Positions 48,341 through 56,310 of a stretch of DNA of 64,000 nucleotides are shown here, piece by piece. The notes under the pieces were generated by a model, which searched no databases, was not told the DNA's origin, and saw only the letters and a list, made by a program, of their open reading frames with translations. Made by a program: the position numbers and the translations under genes. How positions within the stretch are numbered: the first letter of the stretch is position 1; every line of letters begins with the position of its first letter. This DNA is from Bog-532 sp963833835 (GTDB taxonomy: Bacteria; Actinomycetota; Actinomycetes; Streptosporangiales; Streptosporangiaceae), in contig CAWHZI010000007.1 of NCBI GenBank assembly GCA_963833835.1, positions 124,001 through 188,000 on the forward strand, given 5' to 3'.

Positions 48341-49027
48341 CTAGGCCGGATGGTCCTTGTCGTGGTCCTGGTCATCGAAAATCCGCGCGGCGTAGGCCGC
48401 GGCCTGTGCCCGCCGTTCCATGCCCAGCTTCTGGAACAGCCCCGACACGTAGTTCTTGACCGTCTTCTCGGCCAGGAACATCCGTTCGCCGATCTGCCGG
48501 TTGGTCAGCCCTTCACCGATGAGCTCGAGGATGCGGCGTTGCTGCTTGGTCAGGCCCTCCAGCGGATCGGGCTTGGTCGCAGCGTTCCGGAGCCGGGCCA
48601 TTAGCTGGCTGGCCGCTGCGGGGTCCACCATGGACTGCCCGGCCGCCACCGTGCGTACCGCGCCCACCAGGTCGGTGCCGCGGATGTCTTTCAGGACGTA
48701 CCCGGCGGCCCCCGCCATGACTGCGTCGAACAGGGCCTCGTCGTCACCGTAGGAAGTCAGCATCAGGCACGCCACCTCCGGCATCCGGGACCGGATCTCC
48801 CGGCAAACGGAAACCCCGTCGCCGTCCGGCAGCCGGACGTCCAGGATGGCCACGTCGGGCCGCAGCGCGGGAATCCGGGCCAGCGCGGAGGCGGCGGTCC
48901 CGGCTTCGCCGACTACGCGGATGTCCGGCTGGGCCTCGAGCAGGTCACGCACTCCCTGCCGGACGATCTCGTGGTCGTCCATCAGAAAGACGTTGATGGG
49001 CGACGGCTCAGCCCGATCTTCGCTCAC
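48341..49027 (-). CDS. devR: DevR/DosR-like NarL-family response regulator
   Basis: 228 residues. Receiver domain: FLMDDHEIVRQGVRDLL with acidic pair D17/D18, phospho-acceptor D63 in AILDVRLPDGDG, Thr in LMLTSYGDD, Lys in YVLKDIRG. C-terminal LuxR HTH at about 158-212: LTKQQRRILELIGEGLTNRQIGERMFLAEKTVKNYVSGLFQKLGM, with the TVKNYVS recognition helix of DosR. It probably activates the GGNC-N4-GNCC sites in this island. It lies 15 bp upstream of the synthetase fusion gene's stop, in the same direction. Confidence 0.93.
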   Translation of the reverse strand: MSEDRAEPSPINVFLMDDHEIVRQGVRDLLEAQPDIRVVGEAGTAASALARIPALRPDVAILDVRLPDGDGVSVCREIRSRMPEVACLMLTSYGDDEALFDAVMAGAAGYVLKDIRGTDLVGAVRTVAAGQSMVDPAAASQLMARLRNAATKPDPLEGLTKQQRRILELIGEGLTNRQIGERMFLAEKTVKNYVSGLFQKLGMERRAQAAAYAARIFDDQDHDKDHPA

Positions 49028-49042
49028 AGCGTCATCCTGGCA

Positions 49043-51553
49043 TCAGCGCAGCCTCCGGAGGAAGGGGTCCTGCGGTTCTGCCGGGACCAGCCGGATGCGG
49101 GCGTCGACCACGGCTACGCCGTCCGTCCGGGCGATCACCGGGTTGAGGTCAAGCTCCGCGAGTTCGGGCAGGTCATCGGCGAGCCGGGAAACCCTCAGCA
49201 GCAGGTCCTGCAGCGCCTTCAGGTCGGCGGCCCGGCTGCCACGGAAGCCGAGCAGCGGCGCCGACCGGATCGAGCGGATGAGCTCGTCCGCGTCCGCGTC
49301 GGTCAGGGGGGCAAGCCGCGCCGCCCGATCCGCCAGCACGTCCGTGGCCACCCCGCCCAGCCCGAACACCACCAGCGGGCCGAACACCGGTTCCTGCACC
49401 ACCCCGATGATCACTTCGGTCCCTTCCGCCGCGCGGACCGCTTCGTCGGCCCTGGTCGCCGGGACGAGACTGACCAGGTGCACCTGGTAACAGGCCAGCA
49501 GAGTCGACACCGCGCTGGGCGGCAGCCAGCCGCCCTTCGGGTGGCGGTGCAGGAAGTCCCGCACCAGGGCCCGGGCCCTCGCCACCTTCACGTCGCCGAA
49601 CTCGCGCAGGTGACCGGCCGGGCGCGTCCGCCAGGCCCCGTAGGTCGCGGCCCGCGCCAGTGCCTTGGCCGCGGCTTCGGGATAGGCGTACGCGGGGATC
49701 TGGCCGTCTTGCTGCGCCCCGCTGCCCGTGTGGGCCAGCAACTGTACGGCTTCCGCCTGATCGAGCAGGACGGCCGCGAGCGGGACCGGGACGTCGGCGG
49801 CGCGGATGGCCGCGGTCAGGTCGCCGGTGGCGGCGGTGGGCAGCGCCAGGGCCAGGACGGCGTCCACCCCGTCGTCGGCGGCGACCATCTCCAGCACCCG
49901 GCGGAACCCGTCTTCGGTGACCGCGGCGGTCGTGTCCACCGGACCGGTCACCGCTCCACTCGCCGGTACCAGGGAGTGCAGCCGGCGCCGGGTGTCCCCG
50001 GTCAGCCGGTGCACGGTGAGTCCCTGCCGGGCACACGCGTCGGCGGCCAGCACGCCGGCGCCGCCGACGTTGGAGATGATGGCCACGTTCGGGCCGGCCG
50101 GGGCGCGCTGGCTGGCCAGCAGCGCAGCCACATCGACCAGCTCGCCCAGGTCCCTGGTGGCGATAATGCCCGCCTGCCGGAACAGCGCCTCCTGGGTGAC
50201 CAGGGGAGTGGTCGCCACGGCGGTGTGGGAGCCGGCGGCGCGCAGGCCAACGGTCGGCTGCCCGGCGTGCACGGTCAGCAGCGGCAGCGTCCGGCTCACC
50301 CGGCGGGCGGTGCGGGCGAACTTACGCGGGTTGCCGAACGACTCGATGTAGAGCACCGCGAGCTTGGTCGCCTGGTCCTGCTCCCACCACAGGAGCAGGT
50401 CGTTGCTGGAGACGTCGAGCTTGCTGCCGACCGAGGCAAACGAGGAAACCCCCACCCCCAGCCGGGACAGCCGGTCGGCCAGTGCGAATCCCAGCCCGCC
50501 GGACTGCATCACCAGTCCCGCGATACCGGGCGCGGGATGCCGGGACGCGAACGTCGCGTCCAGGCCGATGCCGGGGACGGCTACGCCGAAGCAGTTGGGG
50601 CCGACCAGCCGCATCCCGTACCGTCGGCAGATGGCCAGCAGGTCAGCTTCCTGGGCGGTGTCCAGCCCGGCGGTGATGACCACCATGGCCTTGACGTCGC
50701 GCCGGCCGCACTCGTCGGCGACCGCGGTCACCTCGGCCGGGGGTACCGCGACCATCGCCAGGTCGACCGGTTCGGGCAGATCACTGACCGAGGCCAGGCA
50801 CGGCACCCCTTCCATGGGCTGGCCGTGCGGGTCGACCGCGTACACGCGCCCGGCGTAGCCGCCGGTGACGATGTTGTGCAGAATAGCCCGGCCCGGCGTG
50901 CCTATCCGGTGGCTGGCCCCGACCACGGCCACCGAGTCGGGCTGGAACACATGCCGCAGGCTGGCCACGTCGGCCCGGCGTTCCCGCGCGGCGGCCGCAT
51001 CCAGGTACATATCCCAGTGCGGATCGGCGTCGTCGCGCGGCAGCGCACAGGTGAATTCGAGCACCCCGTCCTCCAGATGACGCTCGACGCTGAGACCGGC
51101 GCCGGTGAAGACCCTCTGCATCTCGGCGTTGTCCAGCAGGACCGACGCGGTCAAGGTGGTCACGCCCCGCTGGACGGCACCGGATACCAGGTGTTCCAGC
51201 AGCAGGGTGCCGAGTCCGTGACCGTGCATCTGGTCCGTCACGGCGAACGCGACTTCAGCCTGCCCGCTGCCGCCGACCTCGTAGCTGGCGACGCCCGCGA
51301 TCTCGCCCCCGCACAGGGCCAGCAGGGCCTGGTGACCGGGACCGGGCGGCCGGCAGACCCGCTTCGCTTCCTCCTCCGCGGATAGCCGGCTGTAGCTGAA
51401 GAACCGCAGGTACGAGGTGGCCGGGGACATGGCCTCGTGCATGGCCTGCACGGCGGCCATATCCGCGGCGATGGCGGGGCGTATCTCGGCGGTGGTGCCG
51501 TCGGTCAGCAGCGCGTACACACCGCGCGGGACGGTACCGGAAGTCGCGTTCAC
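49043..51553 (-). CDS. GNAT/ADP-forming acyl-CoA synthetase-like fusion with shortened ATP-grasp domain
   Basis: 836 residues. N-terminal GNAT acetyltransferase (about 1-170; HGHGLGTLLLEHLVSGA is the acetyl-CoA loop), CoA-binding domain (VAVVGASHRIGTPGRAILHNI), ligase domain with the phospho-His motif AGSHTAVA, then an ATP-grasp part. That part is cut: after RADEAVRAA the sequence goes straight to EGTEVIIGVVQEPVFGPLVVFGLGG, lacking about 60 residues usual in homologues (the GGPVALK... and HK..GAV strands that bind ATP). The junction is near 49,420 and is in frame. Full ATP-dependent acyl-CoA synthesis is doubtful; acetyltransferase activity may remain. Typical DosR-island gene. Confidence 0.85.
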   Translation of the reverse strand: MNATSGTVPRGVYALLTDGTTAEIRPAIAADMAAVQAMHEAMSPATSYLRFFSYSRLSAEEEAKRVCRPPGPGHQALLALCGGEIAGVASYEVGGSGQAEVAFAVTDQMHGHGLGTLLLEHLVSGAVQRGVTTLTASVLLDNAEMQRVFTGAGLSVERHLEDGVLEFTCALPRDDADPHWDMYLDAAAARERRADVASLRHVFQPDSVAVVGASHRIGTPGRAILHNIVTGGYAGRVYAVDPHGQPMEGVPCLASVSDLPEPVDLAMVAVPPAEVTAVADECGRRDVKAMVVITAGLDTAQEADLLAICRRYGMRLVGPNCFGVAVPGIGLDATFASRHPAPGIAGLVMQSGGLGFALADRLSRLGVGVSSFASVGSKLDVSSNDLLLWWEQDQATKLAVLYIESFGNPRKFARTARRVSRTLPLLTVHAGQPTVGLRAAGSHTAVATTPLVTQEALFRQAGIIATRDLGELVDVAALLASQRAPAGPNVAIISNVGGAGVLAADACARQGLTVHRLTGDTRRRLHSLVPASGAVTGPVDTTAAVTEDGFRRVLEMVAADDGVDAVLALALPTAATGDLTAAIRAADVPVPLAAVLLDQAEAVQLLAHTGSGAQQDGQIPAYAYPEAAAKALARAATYGAWRTRPAGHLREFGDVKVARARALVRDFLHRHPKGGWLPPSAVSTLLACYQVHLVSLVPATRADEAVRAAEGTEVIIGVVQEPVFGPLVVFGLGGVATDVLADRAARLAPLTDADADELIRSIRSAPLLGFRGSRAADLKALQDLLLRVSRLADDLPELAELDLNPVIARTDGVAVVDARIRLVPAEPQDPFLRRLR

Positions 51554-51577
51554 CTGATCTCCAGCCAGCTCTGCGGC

Positions 51578-52258
51578 TCAGAACAACGGACCGTAGGTGG
51601 GCACCGGTTCGTCCGACGGGTAGTCGAGCCGGTCGCGCACGGCGACGACCCCTTCGACGTGCCGGATCGTGTCGATGATCTCGTGACCGGCCAACGCGGA
51701 CTCCGGGTCGCCCGACATCGTGACCACGCCATCCTTCACCGCCACCCGGAAGCTGAGCGGGTCCATCAGGTAGGCGTCCAGGATGACGTCGCTGGTGATC
51801 TGTTTGAGGATCTCGTCGTCCGGGCGGCTGAACACGCTCAGTACGTCGGTGCGGCTCACGATCCCGGCCAGGCGGCCGGCGCTGTCCACGACGGGAAGCC
51901 GCTTGACCCTCCGGTCGTACATCAGCTGGGCGGCCTGGCTTACCGGGTCGTCGGAGCCGACCGTGACCGGTGGCCGGGTCATCAGCTCACCTGCGGTGAC
52001 CCCGCGGGCCTTCTCCAGCTCTTGCCGGTGCAGGAGCCCGGCCAGCGGGCCGGTGAAGTTCTGGCTGTCAGCCGCGACGGCTTCCTTGGCCAGCAGATCG
52101 GCGGCCGAAACCACGCCGATCACCTTGTTGTCGTCGTCGATGACCGGGAACGCGCTGATGTGCTCGTCCCGCAGCCGGGCGGCGATCTCCTTGAACGTCG
52201 CGCCCTCGCGCACCGCGACCACTTTCCTGGTCATGACGTCCGCTACCTTGGCCCTCAT
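51578..52258 (-). CDS. CBS-CBS-BON domain protein
   Basis: 226 residues from ATG 52256-52258. Two CBS motifs: VADVMTRKVVAVREGATFKEIAARL and AGELMTRPPVTVGSDDPVSQAA, each with the closing IGVVSAADLL / AGIVSRTDVLSVF strand, then a C-terminal BON domain (SFRVAVKDGVVTMSGDPES ... IRHVEGVVAVRDRLDY). CBS pairs bind adenine nucleotides; BON domains bind membranes or polymers. Paralogue of the divergent gene at 52518. This family is common in DosR-type regulons. Confidence 0.92.
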   Translation of the reverse strand: MRAKVADVMTRKVVAVREGATFKEIAARLRDEHISAFPVIDDDNKVIGVVSAADLLAKEAVAADSQNFTGPLAGLLHRQELEKARGVTAGELMTRPPVTVGSDDPVSQAAQLMYDRRVKRLPVVDSAGRLAGIVSRTDVLSVFSRPDDEILKQITSDVILDAYLMDPLSFRVAVKDGVVTMSGDPESALAGHEIIDTIRHVEGVVAVRDRLDYPSDEPVPTYGPLF

Positions 52259-52345
52259 CGTGACCGCCTCTTCCGTCAGCTGTCCATTTGACTCCAGTCC
52301 ACAGGAGATCCCGCTGCGGGAGTACCGGCAAAGGACCGGGCCTGG

Positions 52346-52446
52346 CAGGGCATCGGGCCCTGTCGCGGGGGCCAATGGTCCTGCTTCGCCTTTGCTGCCT
52401 CGTCACCGCGCGAGCGAAGCGCCGGTACGTCGCAGGCCATTGGTCC
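52346..52446. promoter_or_regulatory. Candidate DevR boxes in the divergent CBS-BON promoter
   Basis: Two near-identical sites, GGCC-AATG-GTCC (52370-52381) and GGCC-ATTG-GTCC (52435-52446), 65 bp apart, fit GGNC-N4-GNCC. A third dyad, CAGGGC-N5-GCCCTG (52346-52362), lies next to the left gene. All are inside the 259-bp region between the two CBS-BON genes. Confidence 0.55.
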
Positions 52447-52517
52447 GGGCCCTTGGGCACCTGGTTACGGGCATGCGGTCCCTGGGCAGGGCCGGCCGCC
52501 CCGGCTGCAATAGATGC

Positions 52518-53183
52518 ATGAGCCACGTGGTAGAAGACGCAATCGCGTCGCAGGTCGAAGACGTGATGACCACCAAGGTCAGCACGGTCCGGCTCGACAC
52601 GCCGTACAAGGTGATCGCGGCACAACTGCACGAGCATCGGGTCGACGCCTTTCCCGTCGTAAGCGACAACGGGTGCGTTCTCGGCGTCGTCTCCGCGGCT
52701 GACCTCCTGGCCAAGGTGGCCCTGGACGGGAACAGCCAGGAAGGGCTTTTTTCCCTGCGGCATCGCCGGGAGTTGCAGCAGGCCCATGCTCTGAACGCGG
52801 CGGACTTGATGACCTCGCCGGCGGTGACCGTCGGCCCTCGCACCTCGGTCCGGGATGCGGCCCGGCGGATGTCGGAGCGGCACGTCAAGCGGCTCCCGGT
52901 GGTGGATCCCGATGGCCGGCTGCTGGGCATCATCGGCCGGTCCGACGTGCTGGCCGTGTTCCGCTGCCCTGACGAGAGCATCGGGCAGGCCATCCTCCGC
53001 GATGTGATCACCGACAGTTTCTTCATCGACCCGGCGACGTTCACAGTGGCCGTCCAGGACGGCGTGGTGACCCTGGCCGGGCCACCGGAGCTCAATCTGG
53101 TCCGGCACGGTATCGCTCAGCAGGTCCGGCACATGGAAGGCGTCGTCGCCGTCCGCGAGCGCACCGCCCCGAAAAACGACTAA
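52518..53183 (+). CDS. CBS-CBS-BON domain protein
   Basis: 221 residues from ATG 52518. CBS1 VEDVMTTKVSTVRLDTPYKVIAAQL ... VLGVVSAADLLAKVAL; CBS2 AADLMTSPAVTVGPRTSVRDAARRMSERHVKRLPVVD ... LLGIIGRSDVLAVF; BON TFTVAVQDGVVTLAGPPELNLV ... VRHMEGVVAVRER. About half identical to 51578-52258 by eye, the two arising from an inverted duplication sharing one promoter region. Probable adenylate-responsive stress protein. Confidence 0.92.
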   Translation: MSHVVEDAIASQVEDVMTTKVSTVRLDTPYKVIAAQLHEHRVDAFPVVSDNGCVLGVVSAADLLAKVALDGNSQEGLFSLRHRRELQQAHALNAADLMTSPAVTVGPRTSVRDAARRMSERHVKRLPVVDPDGRLLGIIGRSDVLAVFRCPDESIGQAILRDVITDSFFIDPATFTVAVQDGVVTLAGPPELNLVRHGIAQQVRHMEGVVAVRERTAPKND

Positions 53184-53230
53184 CTACCGGCTGCCGTCGG
53201 GCTCGGGTCGGCTTGCTCAGGGCTCGGCGT

Positions 53231-53845
53231 TCAGCGACGGCTGGTCCAGCGGGGACCGGTCGAGGTCCACGCTGATTCCCACGCGGCCAGGCGACGCTTA
53301 TCGAGCGCAACTCGGCACAGCCCGTAGCAGACGAGCAGACCCAGGGCGGCACCACCCGCGGTGATGATCGCCGTGAGCAAAGCAACGGTGATGATGATGA
53401 CCCGGCCAGAGGGCGGAGCCGCCGGTTCGTCATTTTGGTTCAGCCAGACCGGCACCCGGGTGCCTACGGCGGTGCTGGTGATAGCCGGGGCGTCCACGTC
53501 GGTGAGCACACCGGATCTTTCCCTGCCACCCGGCGCCGGCCAGCGGGCCAGGACCTCCCACGCCGACGTCAGCCTGCTGTCCGGGCCGCCTTGGATCAGG
53601 ACCGCGGTGGCCCGGTGCAGCCCGGCATCAGCCGCTCGCTGCGACTGATACAAATGGGCGCCCACCAGCGACGCCCCCGCCATCGCCGCGAGGAACGCCA
53701 CGGCCAGTGTCAGGAGGACGGCGCCCTCGATCCTGTCGTACGGACGCCGCAGTGGGTTCCGGCCGACCAGCAGCCGGGCCAGCCTGTGCACCGCGCGGAT
53801 CAGCCGGTGGCCCTTGAAGCTGGGGCTGGTCGCCGGACCAGTCAT
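53231..53845 (-). CDS. Rv1733c-like transmembrane protein
   Basis: 204 residues from ATG 53843-53845. It follows the layout of M. tuberculosis Rv1733c, a DosR-regulon protein: RNPLRRPYDRIEGAVLLTLAVAFLAAMAGASL (first membrane helix after an R-x-RNPL motif), an extracytoplasmic domain with a VGTRVPVWLNQNDEPAAPP strand close to the end, and a second helix (VIIITVALLTAIITAGGAALGLLVCYGL) with a basic tail. Function unknown. It is the last recognisable member of the DevR-type island. Confidence 0.82.
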   Translation of the reverse strand: MTGPATSPSFKGHRLIRAVHRLARLLVGRNPLRRPYDRIEGAVLLTLAVAFLAAMAGASLVGAHLYQSQRAADAGLHRATAVLIQGGPDSRLTSAWEVLARWPAPGGRERSGVLTDVDAPAITSTAVGTRVPVWLNQNDEPAAPPSGRVIIITVALLTAIITAGGAALGLLVCYGLCRVALDKRRLAAWESAWTSTGPRWTSRR

Positions 53846-54164
53846 GGGACTCGCCGCCTTCAACGCAGAAATTACTAGCGGCGAGGGAGCGCATGGTCCG
53901 GGCAGATTCAGGCCTGCTATGTGGCCTCAGGATCGCACGACCGCGCCGGGAAAGACAATCCGCGGTGGGCTGGCGTGCCAATCGCCCGAAGGAGCGTTCC
54001 CCCGCCATGTCGGGGCCGATACCGGCAGTGCCCTGCGGCTCCGCCGCCGTTACAGCGGTGCCGCCGTTCTGACAGGCGGGCAGGGCATCCTCGACGAGCC
54101 GGCCTGGTACTGGCCCGGCGCTGAATCGCCCAGATGAGGGACCGGCCGTGTCGAGCAATGCCTC
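53846..54164. other. Intergenic region, no gene supported
   Basis: 319 bp between the Rv1733c-like start and the SnoaL-like stop. Several overlapping open frames exist but none has a ribosome site or family likeness. AGGCC-N8-GGCCT (53918-53935) is a dyad, but with the wrong spacing for a DevR box. Confidence 0.4.
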
Positions 54165-54599
54165 TCAAGCTGGCGGCGGCCCCGGCATGGGGATGACGCC
54201 TAGCTGCTGCATCAGCCCGAGGGAGTCCATCATGATCCGGCTCTCGGCTATCTTGCCGTCGGTGAACCGGTCGATGGTCCACGCGGCCACGGTGACGTTC
54301 TTACCGGTCGGGGGTACGCCGAGGAACGGGCCCTGGTGCGTGCCCTGCCAGACGGAACGGGTCCAGACCTGGTCGCCGTCGGCGAGCTGTTCCTCGATCG
54401 CCCACTGCGCGTCCGGGAACGCCGCGATCCAGCCGGCCAGCCACTGCCGTAGTCCCTCGCGACCCGGGCCCATCCCCGGTGGGGGCTCGTGCTCGATGTA
54501 ATCAGCGTGGAAGACCTCGTCCAGCACCGCTAGGTCGTGCTTGGTCAGGACCTCCTCCATGAGCCGCTGCAGTTTCGCCGTGTTCGCTTCGACTGACAT
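54165..54599 (-). CDS. SnoaL-like/ester cyclase family protein
   Basis: 144 residues. A cone-shaped NTF2-like fold is indicated by LQRLMEEVLTKHDLAVLDEVFHADYIEHEPPPGMGPGREGLRQWL, then AFPDAQWAIEEQLADGDQVWTRSVWQGTH, FLGVPPTGKNVTVAAWTIDRF and GKIAESRIMMDSLGLMQQLG. The IEHEP, GDQVW and GxPPTGK positions are those of SnoaL-type cyclases and related predicted ester cyclases. The polyketide context of SnoaL itself is missing, so the substrate is unknown. Confidence 0.88.
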   Translation of the reverse strand: MSVEANTAKLQRLMEEVLTKHDLAVLDEVFHADYIEHEPPPGMGPGREGLRQWLAGWIAAFPDAQWAIEEQLADGDQVWTRSVWQGTHQGPFLGVPPTGKNVTVAAWTIDRFTDGKIAESRIMMDSLGLMQQLGVIPMPGPPPA

Positions 54600-54725
54600 C
54601 GCCGACCCCCCATAGGCCTTAGTTCTCCTGGGAACGTTGCGAACCGTGCATGGAGGTCGTGTGAAGGCTGTGTGCAGATCGCGTGGAGGCTCGCCCTGAG
54701 CGGACGGCTGATCGTTCCGTGTCGC

Positions 54726-55394
54726 TCAGCCGGACCTGGCCGGCCTGCGCCACCAGCGCGGGAGCGGCCAGCTGGTCAGCGAGACCCCAACGGCCACGGC
54801 ACACACTCCACCCACCACCCACCACCAAACCGTGGCGGGCAGGCCGTGCGGATCCGGGGCGGCCGCGGGGAACGTGTGGACCCAGCGCGCCACCGGCGGC
54901 AGCAGCCCCGGCACGATCAGGATGGCCACCACCGCCGCGGCCGCGAGCGGGCCGGGTTCGCCGGTACGCCGCCGGGCGACGCAGGCGATGGCGAAACCGA
55001 GCAGCACGTTCCCGGCCAGGGTTAGGGTCACGGCGGGCCAGGACGGCCGGGGCTGGCGCAGCGCGAAGGCCAGCACCAGCCCGGTGCCCACTCCGAGCGG
55101 TACCAGCAGGGCCAGGGCCCGGACCGCGGTCCGGTGGGCCGGCCCGGTCGGGGTGACGTCGACGACCTCGCTGGCCGGTTCGTCCAGCAGGAACGCGGCC
55201 GCCGCCGCCAGCAGCGCGAAGGCGATGGGCAGCAGAGCCGGGGCGCTGTCGCGCCAGGCGATGCCGGCCGCGCCCGCCACGGCTGCCACGGCGCTAAGGG
55301 CGCCGACTACCGGCCACGCCACCCCCCTCAGCTGGAGCCACGCCACCGCTCTCGGCTGGGGCCGCATTACCATCCTCGGCTCGACCGTGGTCAC
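54726..55394 (-). CDS. Membrane protein, putative ABC exporter component
   Basis: 222 residues with about six hydrophobic segments (WPVVGALSAVAAVAGAAGIAW; LLPIAFALLAAAAAFLLDEP; VRALALLVPLGVGTGLVLAFAL; VTLTLAGNVLLGFAIACVA; LAAAAVVAILIVPGLLPPVA; VWWWVVGGVCAVAVGVSL). No named family recognised. It is the last gene of the sigma/anti-sigma/ABC operon, seven bases after the preceding stop, and likely the third subunit of that transporter. Confidence 0.7.
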   Translation of the reverse strand: MTTVEPRMVMRPQPRAVAWLQLRGVAWPVVGALSAVAAVAGAAGIAWRDSAPALLPIAFALLAAAAAFLLDEPASEVVDVTPTGPAHRTAVRALALLVPLGVGTGLVLAFALRQPRPSWPAVTLTLAGNVLLGFAIACVARRRTGEPGPLAAAAVVAILIVPGLLPPVARWVHTFPAAAPDPHGLPATVWWWVVGGVCAVAVGVSLTSWPLPRWWRRPARSG

Positions 55395-55401
55395 GTGGTC
55401 G

Positions 55402-56310
55402 TCAGCCCGCGATTGGCACCGGAGCGGCGCCAGGAGTAGAGATGACCGGGTAGGCCCACCCGCCGACGACCGCCAGCGCGTACAGCAGCGCGGCCAGGGC
55501 GAGCACCCCGGCCAGCAGCCGGAGCAGCCGGGTCCGCAGCCCGGGATCGGCCCCCCGCAGCAGGGCCACGATCACCGCGACCGCGCACAGGCACAGCTGC
55601 CAGCCCAGGAAGAACCAGGGCGAACCCCGCCAGGTCTCGACCCGGCCCGGGCTGTCCTCGTTGGTGAAGAACGCGAACGGCGCGAAGAGCCGCAGCATGA
55701 CGATCAGCGTGGAGTGCCGGTGGGACGCAGCCAGCGTGTAGGTCAGCGTCACCCAGCCGTAGAGGATCAGAAACAGCACGACTGCGGCCCCGGGGAAACG
55801 GACCCAGCGGGCCAGGGCCACGCCCAGCAGCGGGCCGCCCAGCGCGGGTACCACGGTCTGGCTGATCGCGGCCGCGACCCCGCCCGAAGTGCCCAGGGCC
55901 CCGTAGCTCCAGGTGCCGGGAACGTGCTGGAAGACCACGATGGCCAGCAGGCTCAAGCACCCGCACAGCAGCGGAACGGCCGCCGCCAGGCAGATCGCCC
56001 CGGTGCGAGCCGGCCACGACGTAGGGGCCACGTCGAGCGCGTCTGCACTGCGGCGCATCGACTGGGTCAGCCAGAACGCGGCCACCATCCCTAGCCCGCC
56101 CAGGAAGATCGCGGGGTACACGCTCACCGTGTTGGTGTCGGTCACCACTCCGCGCTGCCGGTCCCACAGGATGTAAGCGGTGAGCGCGGCCGCGGCCAGG
56201 AAGATTGGATTGAGGGTGAACCGGCGAGCCTCGAACCGGGCCAGCACGGCCAGGCTGGTCGGGCGGGCCCGGGCCGCCGGGGCCACCGTGGCGGGAGCGG
56301 CGGCGGTCAC
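55402..56310 (-). CDS. ABC-2-type membrane protein
   Basis: 302 residues; start overlaps the ATPase stop by ATGA. About seven hydrophobic segments following an N-terminal soluble stretch that ends LAVLARFEARRFTLNPIFLAAAALTAYILW, the usual first-helix pattern of ABC-2 permeases. A cytoplasmic loop SMRRSADALDVAPTSWPARTGA resembles the coupling region of exporters that works with the ATPase. Substrate unknown. Confidence 0.78.
   Translation of the reverse strand: MTAAAPATVAPAARARPTSLAVLARFEARRFTLNPIFLAAAALTAYILWDRQRGVVTDTNTVSVYPAIFLGGLGMVAAFWLTQSMRRSADALDVAPTSWPARTGAICLAAAVPLLCGCLSLLAIVVFQHVPGTWSYGALGTSGGVAAAISQTVVPALGGPLLGVALARWVRFPGAAVVLFLILYGWVTLTYTLAASHRHSTLIVMLRLFAPFAFFTNEDSPGRVETWRGSPWFFLGWQLCLCAVAVIVALLRGADPGLRTRLLRLLAGVLALAALLYALAVVGGWAYPVISTPGAAPVPIAG

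Noticed and set aside
53814..54137. A 107-codon plus-strand frame in the gap after the Rv1733c-like gene
   Set aside because: Composition like the shadow frames, overlaps the start of the Rv1733c-like gene on the other strand and has no ribosome site.
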